DNA from: Mucidula mucida
Taxonomy: Eukaryota; Basidiomycota; Agaricomycetes; Agaricales; Physalacriaceae
Assembly: GCA_015501055.1 (NCBI GenBank)
Contig: JADNYV010000001.1
Location: 2,090,532 to 2,154,531 of the forward strand
Reading direction: 5' to 3'
DNA: 64,000 nt
In this document: positions 46,022 through 57,941 of the stretch, piece after piece
Layout of the letters: every line of letters starts with the position of its first letter
Numbering within the stretch: the stretch's first letter is position 1
Notes under the pieces: model-generated
Told to the model about the DNA's origin: nothing
Database searches by the model: none
The model's input: the letters and a program-made list of their open reading frames with translations, nothing else
Position numbers and translations under genes: made by a program

Positions 46022-49000
46022 ATGTTCTCCGAATGTGCGTGAATATATGCGCATATACTCAGCATAATAATCGTTTTGGCAGATGTAGAGCATGCAACGT
46101 CAGTATCCGCGGGAGCAGCATTAGCGCCGTTGCAATATGAGGGCTTTGAACCCTCACAATTGGAACCGGAGGAGCAGAGCTTAGCGGCCAATGTACGTGA
46201 CTCTAGCAGTAACAATGGCAGAATTGACAGTAGTCGTTAGGTAGACGAGAGCGCCTTGCAGCCCTTATTCAGTGTTGGCTTTGTACAGCCTGGTCACCTC
46301 GATGCGCCTCTCGTTTCGGTCGTCGTCGTCTCCGACGTGCTCGTTATGGCCCTTGCATCCAACGTTCTCCTCATTATCGAGTTTGCGCACCCCGCCGTCA
46401 TTCACAGAATACCTATACCCCGCAAGCCCACAGACATGACCATATACCAGATCTTTCTCGACCCTTCCGGCCGACACATTATTGTGACCTCTCTGCAGGG
46501 CGAGAACTGGTATCTCTTCAGGACTTCCAAGAAACCGCGTCAGCTCAAGTCACTGCGTATGGTTATAGAGAGCATTGCATGGAACACTGCAGCCTTACTT
46601 TCGGCAACAAACCCGATGTCGACACGCGAGATGCTCATTGGCTCCCGAGACGGTGTCATCTATGAAGCAGTGCTGAGTGCGGAAGAGGACTTTTTCAAGT
46701 CGCAGGAGCGACACTTGCAGAAGGTGTTCGCACTGCCGGAGAAACAGCCTGTGACCGGAATCAAATACAACTTCTTCCCGCCTGCGGACCCTAGGAAAGC
46801 TCTAGTTGTCGTCTCGACACCCACCCGAATATACCAGTTTGTCGGGGCACCCGATCGAAGGGCTGAAGAAGGCGGTCGTTTCGGGCTTGTCTTTGCGAAC
46901 AGCTCTCCCAAGGTTGTTGATCTCCCAGGAAGCCTTACCTACTCCGAACTTCACTATTACACCCCTAATGCCACTCAGAGCAATTCTTTGCCCAGGACCG
47001 TTGGGTGGATGACAGGTCTTGGGATCTTTCATGGGAATCTCAACTTTCAATCCACGTCGGACGACTTCATTGATGCCGCGGACGTTCTTCCTTATCCTGG
47101 TGGCGATGTCCCGTTGTCCATCGCTTTGACAGAATTCCACTACATAGTTCTATATCGCGACCGTGTTGTGGCTATTTGCCAATTAGACGACAAGGTGTCT
47201 TGGGAGGAGCCGCTGCCTCTGGTACTTCTTTTGTTGTCTTCTACCTAAGTGTGGCTGACGTGAACTCTAGAAACCCGGTGAAGAAATTCACGGAATCGTG
47301 GCTGATCCCATCAGGTCGACATACTGGATCTATACCGACCAGACGATACTTGAGCTTGAGGTGAAGAATGAAGCTCGCGACGTGTGGAAGATATACCTTG
47401 AGAAAGGGCAATATGACGTTGCTCTGTCGTACACCAAGGAATCCGCTATTCAAAGGGATCACGTTTTATCTGCCCAGGCCAACTCTTTCTTCGGCGAAGG
47501 GCGCTATTTTCAGGCCGCTCAATGCTACGCACAGTGCTCAGTTTCTTTCGAAGAAGTGACACTCAAGTTTCTTGACGCGGGTGAAAGAGATGCGTTGAGG
47601 TCTTACCTCATTTCAAGATTGGAACGGACGAGAAAGAAGGTAGAATCGATCCTCTCGTGATGCACTCATTTACTCACCTTGACCCAGGACTTGAGTCAAC
47701 GTATGATGCTCGCCACGTGGCTCGTGGAATTCTATCTAAGCAAGTGTAACGAATTGGACGACATCGTTGCTGCCGAAGCTGTTTCGGGTGATGTAGAGAA
47801 CCTGCGGACGGAAAGAACCATACTTGAAGAAGACTTACGACAGTTCCTGGAGACATATAAGGTTTGTCGCAATACGGTCCTCTTTCGCCGTCTAAAGGAG
47901 ATGAACTCGCGCAGCATAATTTGGACCCTAACACGACCTATGAGCTCATACAGTCCCATGGGCGGACGGACATGTACCTGCATTATGCTGCTGTCATTGG
48001 TGACTTCGAAAAAGTCATTGAACACTGGATCCTTGAAGAAGATTGGGCTAAAGCTATAGAAGTCATTGACCGACAGGTTTGTAACCAGAAGCTGTTTGTT
48101 TGGACTCGACTCATGTTGATATCTTTAGACGGAGCTAGCATTGTATTACCGTTTCGGCCCAGTACTGATGCGGAACGCGCCGAAGGAGACCGTTGACTCG
48201 TGGCTTAAGCAGTCCTCGCTTGATCCCTTGAAGCTCATTCCTTCATTGTTACAACTACAGCACGTCGCCCGGGATCCTCTATCCCCGAACCACGCCATCC
48301 GGTACCTGAACCATATAGTGTTTGAGCAACACAACACCTCCGCCACCCTCCACAATCTCCTCATTACGTTCTATATATCACCTGGCGCGCCTACGGCTGA
48401 TGACGGGCCTCTCCTCCGATTTTTGTCGACTGCTCCTTCAGATCCACTTACTGAGAAGCCGTACTATGACTTGGATTATGCGCTCCGCCTTTGCAAACAA
48501 AGCGGACGGACTCGCCCTGTGTTCATATCTACTCCAAAATGGGCCTCTGGGAGAACAGCGTTGATTTGGCGCTCGAGAAGGGCGATCTAGAGCTTGCACA
48601 GATTAATGCGGATATGCCAGAGCAGGACCTCCCCTTACGAAAGAAATTGTGGCTGAAAATCGCGCGATATGTGGTCCAGGACAAGAAAGACATCAAGACG
48701 TACGTACACTTGCTGCTTGCGGCGCTTTTATTGTGCTGACCCGTTACGTAGGGCAATGCGCTTTTTGGAGAATACGGATTTGCTCAAGATTGAAGATATT
48801 CTACCATTCTTTCCCGATTTCGTCGTCATTGATGACTTCAAGGAGGAGATCGCGCATGCGTTGGAAGGTTATTCGTCGCATATCGATACTCTCAAGAGAG
48901 ACATGGACGAGGCGACGAAGACTGCTGAATCGATCAAGGAGGATATAGCTGCTTTGAGGAACCGTTTCGTAACCATCGATGCGGGAGAGTCATGCTCCGT

Positions 49001-49606
49001 TTGCTCTCATCTCCTTTTGACGCGCCAGTTTTATGTTTTCCCTTGTCGCCATACGTTTCACGCCGACTGTTTAATTGGTTTGGTGAGTTGTGTCTTATCC
49101 AGTCTAGGCGCGGAACACGGGCTCATCAATTGCCACAGGCGAAGGAATATCTCCCAGCGCATTCTCTTAGACGCATAATTGCACTCCAGAACGAGCTTGT
49201 CAAAGGGACTAACCCTGCTCCTGTCAGAGGACCAACTACGACTAATGGAACCGCCAATTCTCGACAGCCACAAACTCAACGCACGCTTCTGTCGGCAAAC
49301 TTCGGGAATCCCCTTCAAAGTGGCGCAAACCTATTGGGTCGAAACCTGTTGAACGCGGGAGACCAGCTGCGCAATCTCATCGTTCCCGATGCTTTAGCCG
49401 CTATCGTTTCGGCACCGGCCTGGATTCCGGGAATGGGCGGACGTCGGAATGATGCCGAAATGGACGGTGGGAAAAAACGTGAAAAGCTCCGTTCAGAACT
49501 CGACAACATGTTGGCCAGCAGTTGTCCGTTATGTGAAAGCGTGGTCGTGGGACTAGACAAGCCCTTCGTGAAGGACGGCGAAGTCGATACGACCTGGACT
49601 TTGTGA
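46022..49606 (+). CDS. VPS18: Vacuolar sorting protein Vps18 (Pep3)
   Basis: Core subunit of the HOPS and CORVET tethering complexes at the vacuole/endosome. The probable start at 46022 (MFSE, then a short intron into VEHATSVSAGAAL) leads to a beta-propeller half: PLFSVGFVQPGHLDAPLVSV, VIHRIPIPRKPTDMTIYQIF, GENWYLFRTSKKPRQLK and KPGEEIHGIVADPIRSTYWI. The alpha-solenoid (clathrin-repeat) half holds YDVALSYTKESAIQRDHVLS, FEKVIEHWILEEDWAKAIEV, CVHIYSKMGLWENSVDLALE and KIEDILPFFPDFVVIDDFKE. A C-terminal RING has CSVCSHLLLTRQFYVFPCRH, FHADC and CPLCES, ending DTTWTL. A C is missing near 48516 (SGRTRP then CVHIYSK in another frame), and one more slip is likely near 47900. These look like sequence errors in an essential gene. 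Confidence 0.9.
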
Positions 49607-50048
49607 GGGTTTAGGGTGTATTTTATTTTACTGGTTCTCACTTAATTTGGGATGTGTTACTCACTGTAAGTCAGTCGTTTCTTTTTACAGCCCTTGCGAA
49701 TGCTGACATTCCGTTGAGCGGTAGTGCTGTGCTTATCATAAGAATGCAGATTCAATCTCGATGCTTCGACATACGGAGAGAGTGTTATGCCTGCCAATGG
49801 CGCTGATCCACCATCGTCGAGGCTGTTCCTCAGGCGGTATAGTCTACGTTTAGCCTGGTGCCTTGAGCTACGGACTCCATACCGAGTGCAATGCATTCAC
49901 TAGCACCTGGCTCCCGGTATAAGCTGTCTCTATCTCGCAGGCGATTAGAATGACTAAGTGGGTCAAAACATTGAATGATAATCGAACCGTTGGTTTACTG
50001 ACTCCGCCGCCAAAATGCAACCTATAAAATGGACGTACGTGCGCTGCC
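49607..50048. other. Spacer between VPS18 and the P450 gene
   Basis: About 440 bases. Short open frames on the minus strand lack start context, splice continuity or motifs. Nothing was recognised. Confidence 0.45.
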
Positions 50049-52250
50049 ATGCTGCACCTTCATAGTACCCTCTTCATGAATTCCGTTGAGATCTATCTAT
50101 ACGTCCCGCTACTGTTCCTTTCTCTAGTTCTCTTCTCGTCACGGACACGTTCCAAGCGGCAGTTTTCGCCCAGTCTTCCTCCCGGGCCGCCGCGTGATGC
50201 CTTTGTCGGGAATCTTCGTCTGTTCATGGCCAACGCTGCCCAGCTCGATCGCCCCTTTCGAGGGGAGACCTTTCACGAATGGGCGAAGACTTACGGTACG
50301 TCAGCTCCATCCTATGGTTCCTGATCTCAGTGATAGTAACCTCCTGCGTGCATGATCTTCAGGCGACGTGATGTACCTCGAAGTGCTTGGACGCAGGATG
50401 TTAATATTAGACTCCGTTCAAGCTGCCAACGACCTTCTAGATAAACGTGGCAGCAAGTACAGTGGCCGGCCGAGGGTCGCTGTACTCGACATGTGAGTAC
50501 CCCAGATCCCCGGCAGCGGATGCCCTCATACTCATTAATGCGGCAAATTTTTAGGATTGGATGGGAGAAGGTGCTAGGTTTTCTTCCGTATGGCGAAGAC
50601 CTCCACGTGCAGCGTGGGATGATTCAACGGTTTCTGGGGCGTCAGGAATGTCGCAATTATGAAACTATACAGACGCGGGAGGCTCTCCAGCTCGTTCAGA
50701 AGATGCTAATTCAGGCACCTGAAACGCATCCGGCGGCACTGCAGAAGTTGTTCTTTTTTCGTGCGCGCGCGCTGGAGATGTTACGTGGCTGACCGTTGCC
50801 TAGGTATCCTGTTGCGGTTATTATGAAGGTCATGTACGGACACGAACTTTCTGGAGATCGTTTCATCTGGCTTGTGGAGCAGCTCGCCGAGGCGTTTGCA
50901 AGGGCAGACAGCTTTCTGGCTGACTGTTTCCCGTCATGTGAGTATCTGCGCGTTCGAGCTACGTGTCCAGACCATTGATTGCAACAGTGGCACGCCTATG
51001 TACGTGGTATCCGTACTCAGAGTTCAGCAAATCGGTTCGATACGCTCGGTCTTTGACATCTCGAATCCTTAACGACGGATTTAATCTCGCTCAGAACAAT
51101 GTGGTACGCGCAGTTTTAGTTTTTTTAATTTCATTATTACGCAGCGTTCAATATTACTAAACAGCCAAAGGACAATGCGTTTTCCTCATTCGTGGAGACA
51201 TCGCTTCGTCCTGACGTTGACCTCTCTCCGACGCCTCCCGTAAATCCTACCGAATGGCAAGAACACGTCAAGAATGCGGCGGGGATGTGCTACTGGGCTG
51301 CATCTGACACGGTACGACCATCATCCCTGTCAAACTGTTCATCGATTGTCTGAAATAGAGTGTGTGATTATCAGGTGTACGGAACACTGATGGTGTTCAT
51401 ATTGGCTATGACTCTCCATCCGGAGTGTCAACGTAAAGCACAGGACGAGATTGATAAGGTGTTGGACGACATCGACTACCCGGTTTTGATGATCGCTCGC
51501 ACCTGCCGTATACAGAGTCTATCTTACACGAGACGTTGAGGTGAGTGCTTCCCCCGCGAGAGTCTGTAGACAGTGTTCTAAATGGTTGTTCAGATGGAAA
51601 CCTGTCGCGCCTACCGGTATGCTGATTCTATAGATGTACTTAGAGGTTTAGTCTCATTTTTTTTCGACAGCCGTTCCCCATGTATCGACTGAGGACGATA
51701 TTTATCGCGGGATGTTCATTCCGAAGGACACTATCGTCATTCCCAATATCAGGTTCGTTAACTCATGCGAGAAGTCTTTTTTTCCTGACGTTTTGTTCGT
51801 AGAGGCATGACGCTGGATGAAGAGACATACAAAGACCCCACTGAGTTCAAACCGGAGAGATTCCTTCCGAAGATTATGGGTGGCCAGGAGGAGCCTTTCC
51901 TTCCTCCGTTTGGATTCGGTCGAAGGTGAGTACTGTTGCGGAGATTATCAAGCAACCCACTGACGCTGAAATAGAGTATGTCCTGGTCGATATCTCGCAG
52001 ACAACAGCATCTGGATCGCTGTCGTTCTCCTCCTGGCGAGTTGTAATATCAAACGCGCGGTTGACGAAAACGGGATCGAGCTCACACCCGAGCTCAAGTA
52101 CACTGACAACGTAGCCGTGTAGGTGATCATAGCCGTTTTTTGTTGTTCCGTTCTGATGCATCGTCGATCGATAGGACTCTGCAACCTTTCCCGTTCTCTA
52201 TTTCCTCACGGACAGACACTGTAACAAGTCTGATTGAAAGTGAATTGTGA
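50049..52250 (+). CDS. Cytochrome P450 monooxygenase
   Basis: Membrane-anchored P450 of the large basidiomycete expansion. The start at 50049 gives MLHLHSTLFMNSVEIYLYVP and a hydrophobic anchor, then the proline hinge LPPGPPRDAFVGNLRL. Also visible: RGSKYSGRPRVAVLD, FLPYGEDLHVQRGMIQRFLG, the I-helix region NAAGMCYWAASDT, TLMVFILAMTLHPECQRKAQ, the K-helix ESILHETLRWKPVAPT (ExxR), TIVIPNIRGMTLDEETYKDP, FKPERFLP, and the heme loop PPFGFGRRVCPGRYLADNSI with the cysteine ligand, split by the intron 51927-51976. It ends with a stop at 52248-52250. One T is missing in the T-run at 51483-51486, and the exon around 50730-50800 may hold another slip. The I-helix threonine pattern is present as SDT. Confidence 0.85.
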
Positions 52251-53143
52251 CTCTCAGACGTACTCTATAATTTAATAGGTATAATAGTTTAGTTCTTTCT
52301 AGTATCTTACTTTTCGCGTGCGAAGGAGGTGTGCCGCTAAATTTAGTACTTTTGTGGCGCTGTTGGCGTGGGAAATTAGTCGTCTTTGAGAAGTTTAGTT
52401 GACGTTCAGCGATGTGCAATGCTGCATGCTCAGCGCTAAGGTTCTAAGACGACGCGGGTTTCGGTGGATGCCAACATCAATATAAGAATGATTGACCATG
52501 CAGCCCGTCGAGAATCAGCTCTTCCTCGTTACAGTTACATGCATGACATCGCTCCTTGAAAGAAGCGCCAGACTCGGTTGCTCAAAGCGTACGAAAAATA
52601 TGTTGACCTTGTAGGGAATTCGAGAGCGACAACGAGTCTCTGTTATTGTAATGTTCACTGTTGCTGTTCGATTTCCTCAACGTTTTCGACGAGCGGGTCG
52701 GTTTAGGTTGGTGTGATTTAGTGGTCTCGTGACTGGTGTGCCTGGCTTGCTTTCTCAGTTCTTCCTTTCTTCATCCAAACTGGAACTTGCCAGCGCAATT
52801 GGACAGTCATGAACTGTTTTCATCTCTATCATCCCCCGATATCCCGGTACATCGTTTCGTTCGTCTCGTAACAGGCCCGCGCTCCGCATCTCTGCTCTCG
52901 GTATCGGACACACGCTACATCCATTTGTCGAATACTAGAGGTAGATGGAACGACGTCTTCCGACAATTGACAAAGCAGTCTCACTGAGCGCAAACTGACT
53001 AACGTGAGGCTGACGGAGGTTTAGTCAGTGGTTAGTCCTCCAAGCAGCTTACAGCTCAATTCATGATCAATGATACCTCGACCTGCACGCAAGCCTTTAA
53101 AAGGCTCGGGCTACTGGACTAACGACAACTTGAACCCCCAACA
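52251..53143. other. Intergenic gap
   Basis: Nearly 900 bases. An open frame at 52736-52987 has no homologous motif and no splice context. The end of the gap holds the promoter of EH2. No repeat shared with the kinase cassettes was noticed. Confidence 0.45.
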
Positions 53144-54383
53144 ATGTCTCTCCTGCGTACTTTCGTCGTCCCTCTCCTGGTTCTGATCTGTGGCGCTCTT
53201 GCCATACCGACTCCGGATCTGTCGTTGTACAGAGACTTCAACGTCTCGCGTGGTTCAATTATCATTACTACTTTCGTCTCCCAGGATGGCGCGAAGCCGT
53301 ATCTTCTTTTCCTACACGGCTTCCCTAGCTCCTCGTACGACTGGCGCTACCAAATCGAGTTTTTCTCCAACCAAGGATACGGGTTGATCGTCCCGGACAT
53401 GTTGGGATATGGGGGTACGGCTCGGCCCCTTGAGACGGAGCTTACAAGAGCAGTCTCATTACAAAGGACCTTGTTGACATCCTGGATCATGAAGGTGTGG
53501 AAAATGTAGTTGCTATTGGGCATGACTGGTCAGTTGTTTTTTTCCTTTCACATCGCCACAATACTGAACTTCTGTTGTAGGGGCGCGAAAATAAGCGGCG
53601 GCTGGCGAATACTTCCAAGATAGATTCCTCGGTTTGCGTTCTTTTCTGTCGGATATTGGGCTCCCCCTGGACCGACCTATGCGGAATTCTCGAATCAGGT
53701 TAGTAACTTGCTTACCTATGATTCGATTATATGCGCTCATGAAGTCTCGTAGTCGTTGCCAACTGTTGGTACGACCTGTGGGGATATTGGGCTTCTTCTC
53801 TCAGGACAATGCCCCCCAGATCGTCAGCGACAACGTTGATTCGTTGTTCTCCCTCTTATACGCCACAGACCCGCGTCTGTCCATTACCCATTGGTCACCC
53901 GCCGGGACGCTACAAGCTTGGTTAGAGTCCAAGTCCACGACGGAGTACTTTTTATCGCCAGAGGTACAATGCGATTATTTATGACCGGAAAATCGAATAC
54001 TCATCGTCTGCCACTAGGAATAAATACCTCAAATCAGTATTCCTCGCGTCGGCGTCGCTGCTTCTCTCAACTGGTACAAAATCTTGACGTCCGACATTGA
54101 CAGACAGACAACTTGGGTTTGTATCGGCGACTGTTCTGTGTTCATCTAACTCATCGAGATTTCAGGCATACCAGAGTCCAACGCGACCATTTACAAACCA
54201 ACGTTCTTCGCTGGTGCTCTCCGCGACTACATGGGTATCGCTGCGCTCATGCGAGCCGCTTTCTTCCAATATGCGCCACACTTTACGTTCCAGGACTACG
54301 ACGCAGACCATTGGGTCATGATCCAAAAGGCAGAGGAAGTGAATAGGGATTTGTTGGAGTGGCTCGAAGGTTCTGTCTTTTGA
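53144..54383 (+). CDS. Epoxide hydrolase-like protein EH2 with signal peptide
   Basis: Alpha/beta hydrolase of the epoxide hydrolase family, unusual among the three here in starting with a signal peptide (MSLLRTFVVPLLVLICGALA). Then DLSLYRDFNVSRG, LLFLHGFPSSSYDWRYQIEF, LIVPDMLGYGGTARPLE, VVAIGHDW with the nucleophile, NWYKILTS, KPTFFAGALRDYMGIAALMR, and DYDADHWVMIQKAEEVNRDL with the catalytic His, ending GSVF at 54383. Losses of single bases are implied near 53434 (GG to G) and around 53610-53640 (two T). Otherwise the exons fit EH3. It is convergent with EH3, and a scrap of an EH2-like gene lies at 3160-3300. Confidence 0.8.
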
Positions 54384-54451
54384 CGAATAGTACTAGATTG
54401 AGTTCCCCTACTTACTTATGTGTACAAACCTATATTATACATTTGCGCTTA

Positions 54452-55634
54452 CTACAAGCCCTGGATCCACTTGAGCAGTTCCTTATTCACCTCATCCTTC
54501 GCCTCCCAAAGAATCCAGTGCCCCGCATTGAATTCGCGGTACGTGAGATTGGGGCACGTCGCGCTAAGGCTCTTCAATTGGAGATCGGCTAGCGCAATAA
54601 GATCATTCTTAGCGCCACCGAAGAACGTGGGCTTTGTTATGATGATGTTTTCTACAGGATGCCTATACAAGAAACGTCAAACATCAAGTTGGACTCAGAT
54701 CTCAGAAAGGAAGAAGACCTTTGTTATCTTCTGCATCGAGGCCAGAGGTCAAAATCTTGTACCAGTTCAAGGGACCGGTCATGCCGGTATCGAGCAGTTC
54801 CTTCTTGTGGAATTCTCGCTCCTTGAGATGTGCGTTAGGCAGCGATGAGAAAGAATGTCGGGGCGAACCTCGGCTGTTAGATAGTCTGCCGGCTCCGTCC
54901 TCTTATCCTCCGCCAGCCACGCACGCAGTGCACCGAGTGGCGCAAAGTTCTGCGCCATTGCATTCTTGTCCTTTCCATACAGCACGCTAATGAACGAGTC
55001 CATGCGCTCCTCGACAATCTTCACCGCGTCCGGCTCTGAGAAGAACCGCCAGTACCCGAATAGTTCGTATCCGAACGCCTTCTTCGTCTACAACAATATC
55101 AGCTCAGCATCAATATGATATCATATTGAGAAAGACCCACGAATTCGAGCATCGCCTCGTAATTATTCTCGGTCGTCGGCGCAATGTACGCCACCGCCAT
55201 AAAAGCGTACGCGATGAAGCGATCGGGAAAGTAGTTGGCGAGGCGGCTCGTGATTTTGGAACCCCTTCAAGCACTTTGAACGTCAGCCTTCAGTAGATCC
55301 ATACGAGATCGCACCAGTCATGGCCGATGATGACAGCCTGTGACACCTTCTCAGCGTCCAGAATATCAATCACGTCCTTCGCGATCAGACTAGATAGATA
55401 CGCGGCGGGATCCTCTGGACTCGATGTGCCTCCGTACCCCAGCATATCCGGCACGATGAGGCCATACCCTTCCTTGCGGAAGAACGAGACCTGCTCTCTC
55501 CAGTCCCAAGACGTACTCGGGAATCCGTGAAGCAGCAGGAGCACAGGTTTGTTGCTGTCGGTGGCAGGAGCCGACAAGTAATGATACTTGAGGCCGCGAG
55601 AGACAGTCAGGTCTTTGTAGAGAGATGGATCCAT
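54452..55634 (-). CDS. Epoxide hydrolase EH3 (intact)
   Basis: Cytosolic epoxide hydrolase family protein. The start at 55634 gives MDPSLYKDLTVSRGLKYHYL. Then LLLLHGFPSTSWDWREQVSF, LIVPDMLGYGGTSSPEDPAA, VIIGHDW with the nucleophile Asp, the lid with SRLANYFPDRFIAYAFM and FGYELFGYWRFFSEPDAVKI, ALRAWLAEDKRTEPADYLTA, PLNWYKILTSGLDAEDNKG, KPTFFGGAKNDLIALADLQL, and FNAGHWILWEAKDEVNKELL with the catalytic His, ending KWIQGL. Introns fall after GHDW and in the lid. Unlike EH1 and EH2 no frame break was noticed. A truncated copy of its 3' half lies at 62012-62452. Confidence 0.85.
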
Positions 55635-56029
55635 GATAGTCTTATCTCGATGTTGTAGTCCTCCAGGACCTTACTAAAGCACTGAAGATGACCATGGCGT
55701 CTTCGTAAGCCGAAATGAGTCCAGGCGGCGAAGTAACAGTGCCGGTAACTGTTCGATGGGGATGGCGATGCGGAAAGGCGTGACTCGTGTTTCCATGTAC
55801 ACAAGTTAAAAAAGGCAGTAATGCGCAGTGCTATTGTATACAACTAGCAATACAGCGATTTTCTATCTATCTAAAGCCAATGCCAATGGTCATTGATTCA
55901 CCCGGTAGGAGAACCAATAATCGCCTTTTAAGTCGTATTCGTGCAACCTCGTTCGGAATCCTGTTGCAGCGAGTATACGTACCTAGCTACTTGGGCCGTT
56001 AGTACTCTCGAGTTGACCGCAGGCAGGCG
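55635..56029. other. EH3 upstream region
   Basis: About 400 bases between EH3 and the B3 downstream module. No gene is seen. The whole stretch, together with the 5' part of EH3, is absent from the duplicate at 62 kb. Confidence 0.45.
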
Positions 56030-56852
56030 GCCATGCTGTCGGAGTACATCAACCGAGTCGCGATCTCGGCGACCAAGCGGAAGATACAAAAATGTAGTGA
56101 ATTCTGGTGCAAGCTAAGAATTAAAAATCCTACATTCGAGTCACGTCGAGAGTGCACGCCACAACTTGGCGTGCACTCCCGACACTCCTCCTCCCTCTGG
56201 AACATCGTATCAGTTCTGCGATATACGTGCTGACACGACGCGACAAAACTAGTCAAATCCACTGCAACAAGGTGAGAGTATCAGTTCTGCAAAATGATGC
56301 TGATACTCTGTGATGATCCCATGCGGCAATATCGTCGAGCGATCGTTGGCCGGAGAACCGTCATATACCCTCAAATATATTCCAAGTTGTTGAGATGGGA
56401 GGAAATGAGCAATCGTACTTCCCCAGCCAGGAAGGAAGTACGAAGAAATCCTCACTGGTGCCCAAATCATCTACACAGATATCTTGCCAGTGCCACATCA
56501 TTTCAATTCAAAGTCGTTTGCCAGGCGACCTTGAGAATATCCGCCGATGCCGAACGCCTTCCCAGAGGAAGTATGCCCCAGTACCCAAAGCCCCCGAATT
56601 CCCACAATTTGTGCCCCAAATTCTCGAATGAACCCTCATGTACCCAATGTACTTCCCCAGCCAGAAAGAAGTACTCATGCCCCCAGATCCCGAGATACTT
56701 CCCAGCCAGGAAGGAAGTATGTTTATGCCCACAGTTGCCAGTGCCATATTTTGCGCGTCTGAAGCCCCCAGTACCCACCAGAGAAATATCTGTAACCAAA
56801 CGAATGACCAAAAGACTGTGAGGCGAACCGCGTGTATGATTGGACTAGCCAA
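56030..56852 (-). repeat. Kinase B downstream module, copy at B3
   Basis: Same module as 6480-7325 and best preserved here. It has a hairpin at 56151-56177, a second inverted repeat AGAGTATCAG...CTGATACTCT (56275-56284 and 56300-56309), a third with arms CGTACTTCC (56414-56422) and GGAAGTACG (56434-56442), then the C-rich strand of the G-tract array (56575-56780). Most of it lacks conserved codons. Confidence 0.72.
56151..56177. repeat. Conserved hairpin, copy 3 (11-base arms)
   Basis: AGTGCACGCCA at 56151-56161, loop CAACT, TGGCGTGCACT at 56167-56177; perfect arms. Confidence 0.8.
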
Positions 56853-57941
56853 TTATGAGCGCCCTCCAGCAAAATAGCCTACATCCCGGTCCGCGACGTT
56901 CATCGGTGGGAGACGAACACCCATCCCGAGCGAGGTATCAGGCGGTGAGATCCCTGCAATATCAATATTCATTAGCATCGAACCGCCTCCGGAGTTGCAT
57001 GGCGGAGGAGGAAGCGGGAGTTCAATCCTAGGCTCCAGGAAGAATGTCTCGACTTGCTCAACAAGCATGACCAACCGAGAAAGCGGTATGCGTCTGAGTG
57101 GATCTACCTGGAAGATGAATTGCAATAACTCGTTACACTCTACCGAGATGCGTATCGGCATGGTCTTTGCGATAGAGTGGGATCTCCCAGGTATGCCCTG
57201 AACAGAGGGTCCTCCCACTCTGCGCTGTCCCAAGGATAGCACCCGGTGACAAGGTTGACGAGGATGACTCCCACTGACCAAATATCGTTGTATTGTGGGG
57301 AGTAGTAAGAGGATGTGTACTGTGACCCGATGCACTCTGCAGCACGTCAGTACCAGGAATGAGAGGTGCAGCGGAATCGTACCCGGCGACATGTAAGGCA
57401 AGGTACCCACCCCAAAGTCAGTCGACGTGCGATCCTTCGTCGATAACCCAAAATCTGCCAAGTACACTCTGCTCCCATCGCTGGAAGTCAGGATGTTCTC
57501 TGGCTTCAGGTCGCGGTGATAAACCCCCTTCTCGTGACACGCCATCAAACCTTCGATAATCTGCACCATCGTCTCACGAATGAAGTCGTCGTTCTGTCTA
57601 AACTGCCGTTTTCCCAGCCGAGTGTAGAGGTTGTCTCCACGGCAGAGAGCGAGAAGAATGTAACTGTACGGACCTTCGACGATGTGTTCATAGAGGGTGA
57701 CGACGTTGTTGTGGTCAGAAACGCGCTTGTGCAGCTCGACTTCGGCGCTTTGGAGCTCCTCTTCGTAGGAGCCAGGTGCGGGCGTGAACATCACCTTCAC
57801 GGCGTACTGCAGTGGGCAGGCCGTCTGGATGTCCACACCCTCGTACACCACACCAAAGGCGCCAGCACCTAGGAGCTTCGTGAGATGGAGGCGACCGTGG
57901 GCGACGACTGTGTTGGTGAAATCAGGAAGTGAGCGGGACAT
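56853..57941 (-). CDS. Ran1/Sks1-like Ser/Thr protein kinase B3 (one homopolymer frameshift)
   Basis: Family B kinase starting MSRSLPDFTNTVVAHGRLHL at 57941. The glycine loop [50 protein letters not shown] and [20 protein letters not shown] are intact. A 46-base intron at 57337-57382 completes MSPECIGSQYTSSYYSPQYN and DIWSVGVILVNLVTGCYPWD. The only lesion is a missing A near 57180 (CCAACT to CCACT against B1), between RAYLGDP and SIAKTMP. The tail ends PPPPCNSGGGSMLMNIDIAG then GVRLPPMNVADRDVGYFAGG plus RS. If the lesion is a sequence error the product is a full kinase of about 350 residues with a family-specific tail. Adjacent to EH3. Confidence 0.82.
   Translation of the reverse strand: MSRSLPDFTNTVVAHGRLHLTKLLGAGAFGVVYEGVDIQTACPLQYAVKVMFTPAPGSYEEELQSAEVELHKRVSDHNNVVTLYEHIVEGPYSYILLALCRGDNLYTRLGKRQFRQNDDFIRETMVQIIEGLMACHEKGVYHRDLKPENILTSSDGSRVYLADFGLSTKDRTSTDFGVGTLPYMSPGTIPLHLSFLVLTCCRVHRVTVHILLLLPTIQRYLVSGSHPRQPCHRVLSLGQRRVGGPSVQGIPGRSHSIAKTMPIRISVECNELLQFIFQVDPLRRIPLSRLVMLVEQVETFFLEPRIELPLPPPPCNSGGGSMLMNIDIAGISPPDTSLGMGVRLPPMNVADRDVGYFAGGRS

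Noticed and set aside
52736..52987. 83-codon open frame between the P450 and EH2
   Set aside because: No motif, no splice partners and no counterpart elsewhere in the window.
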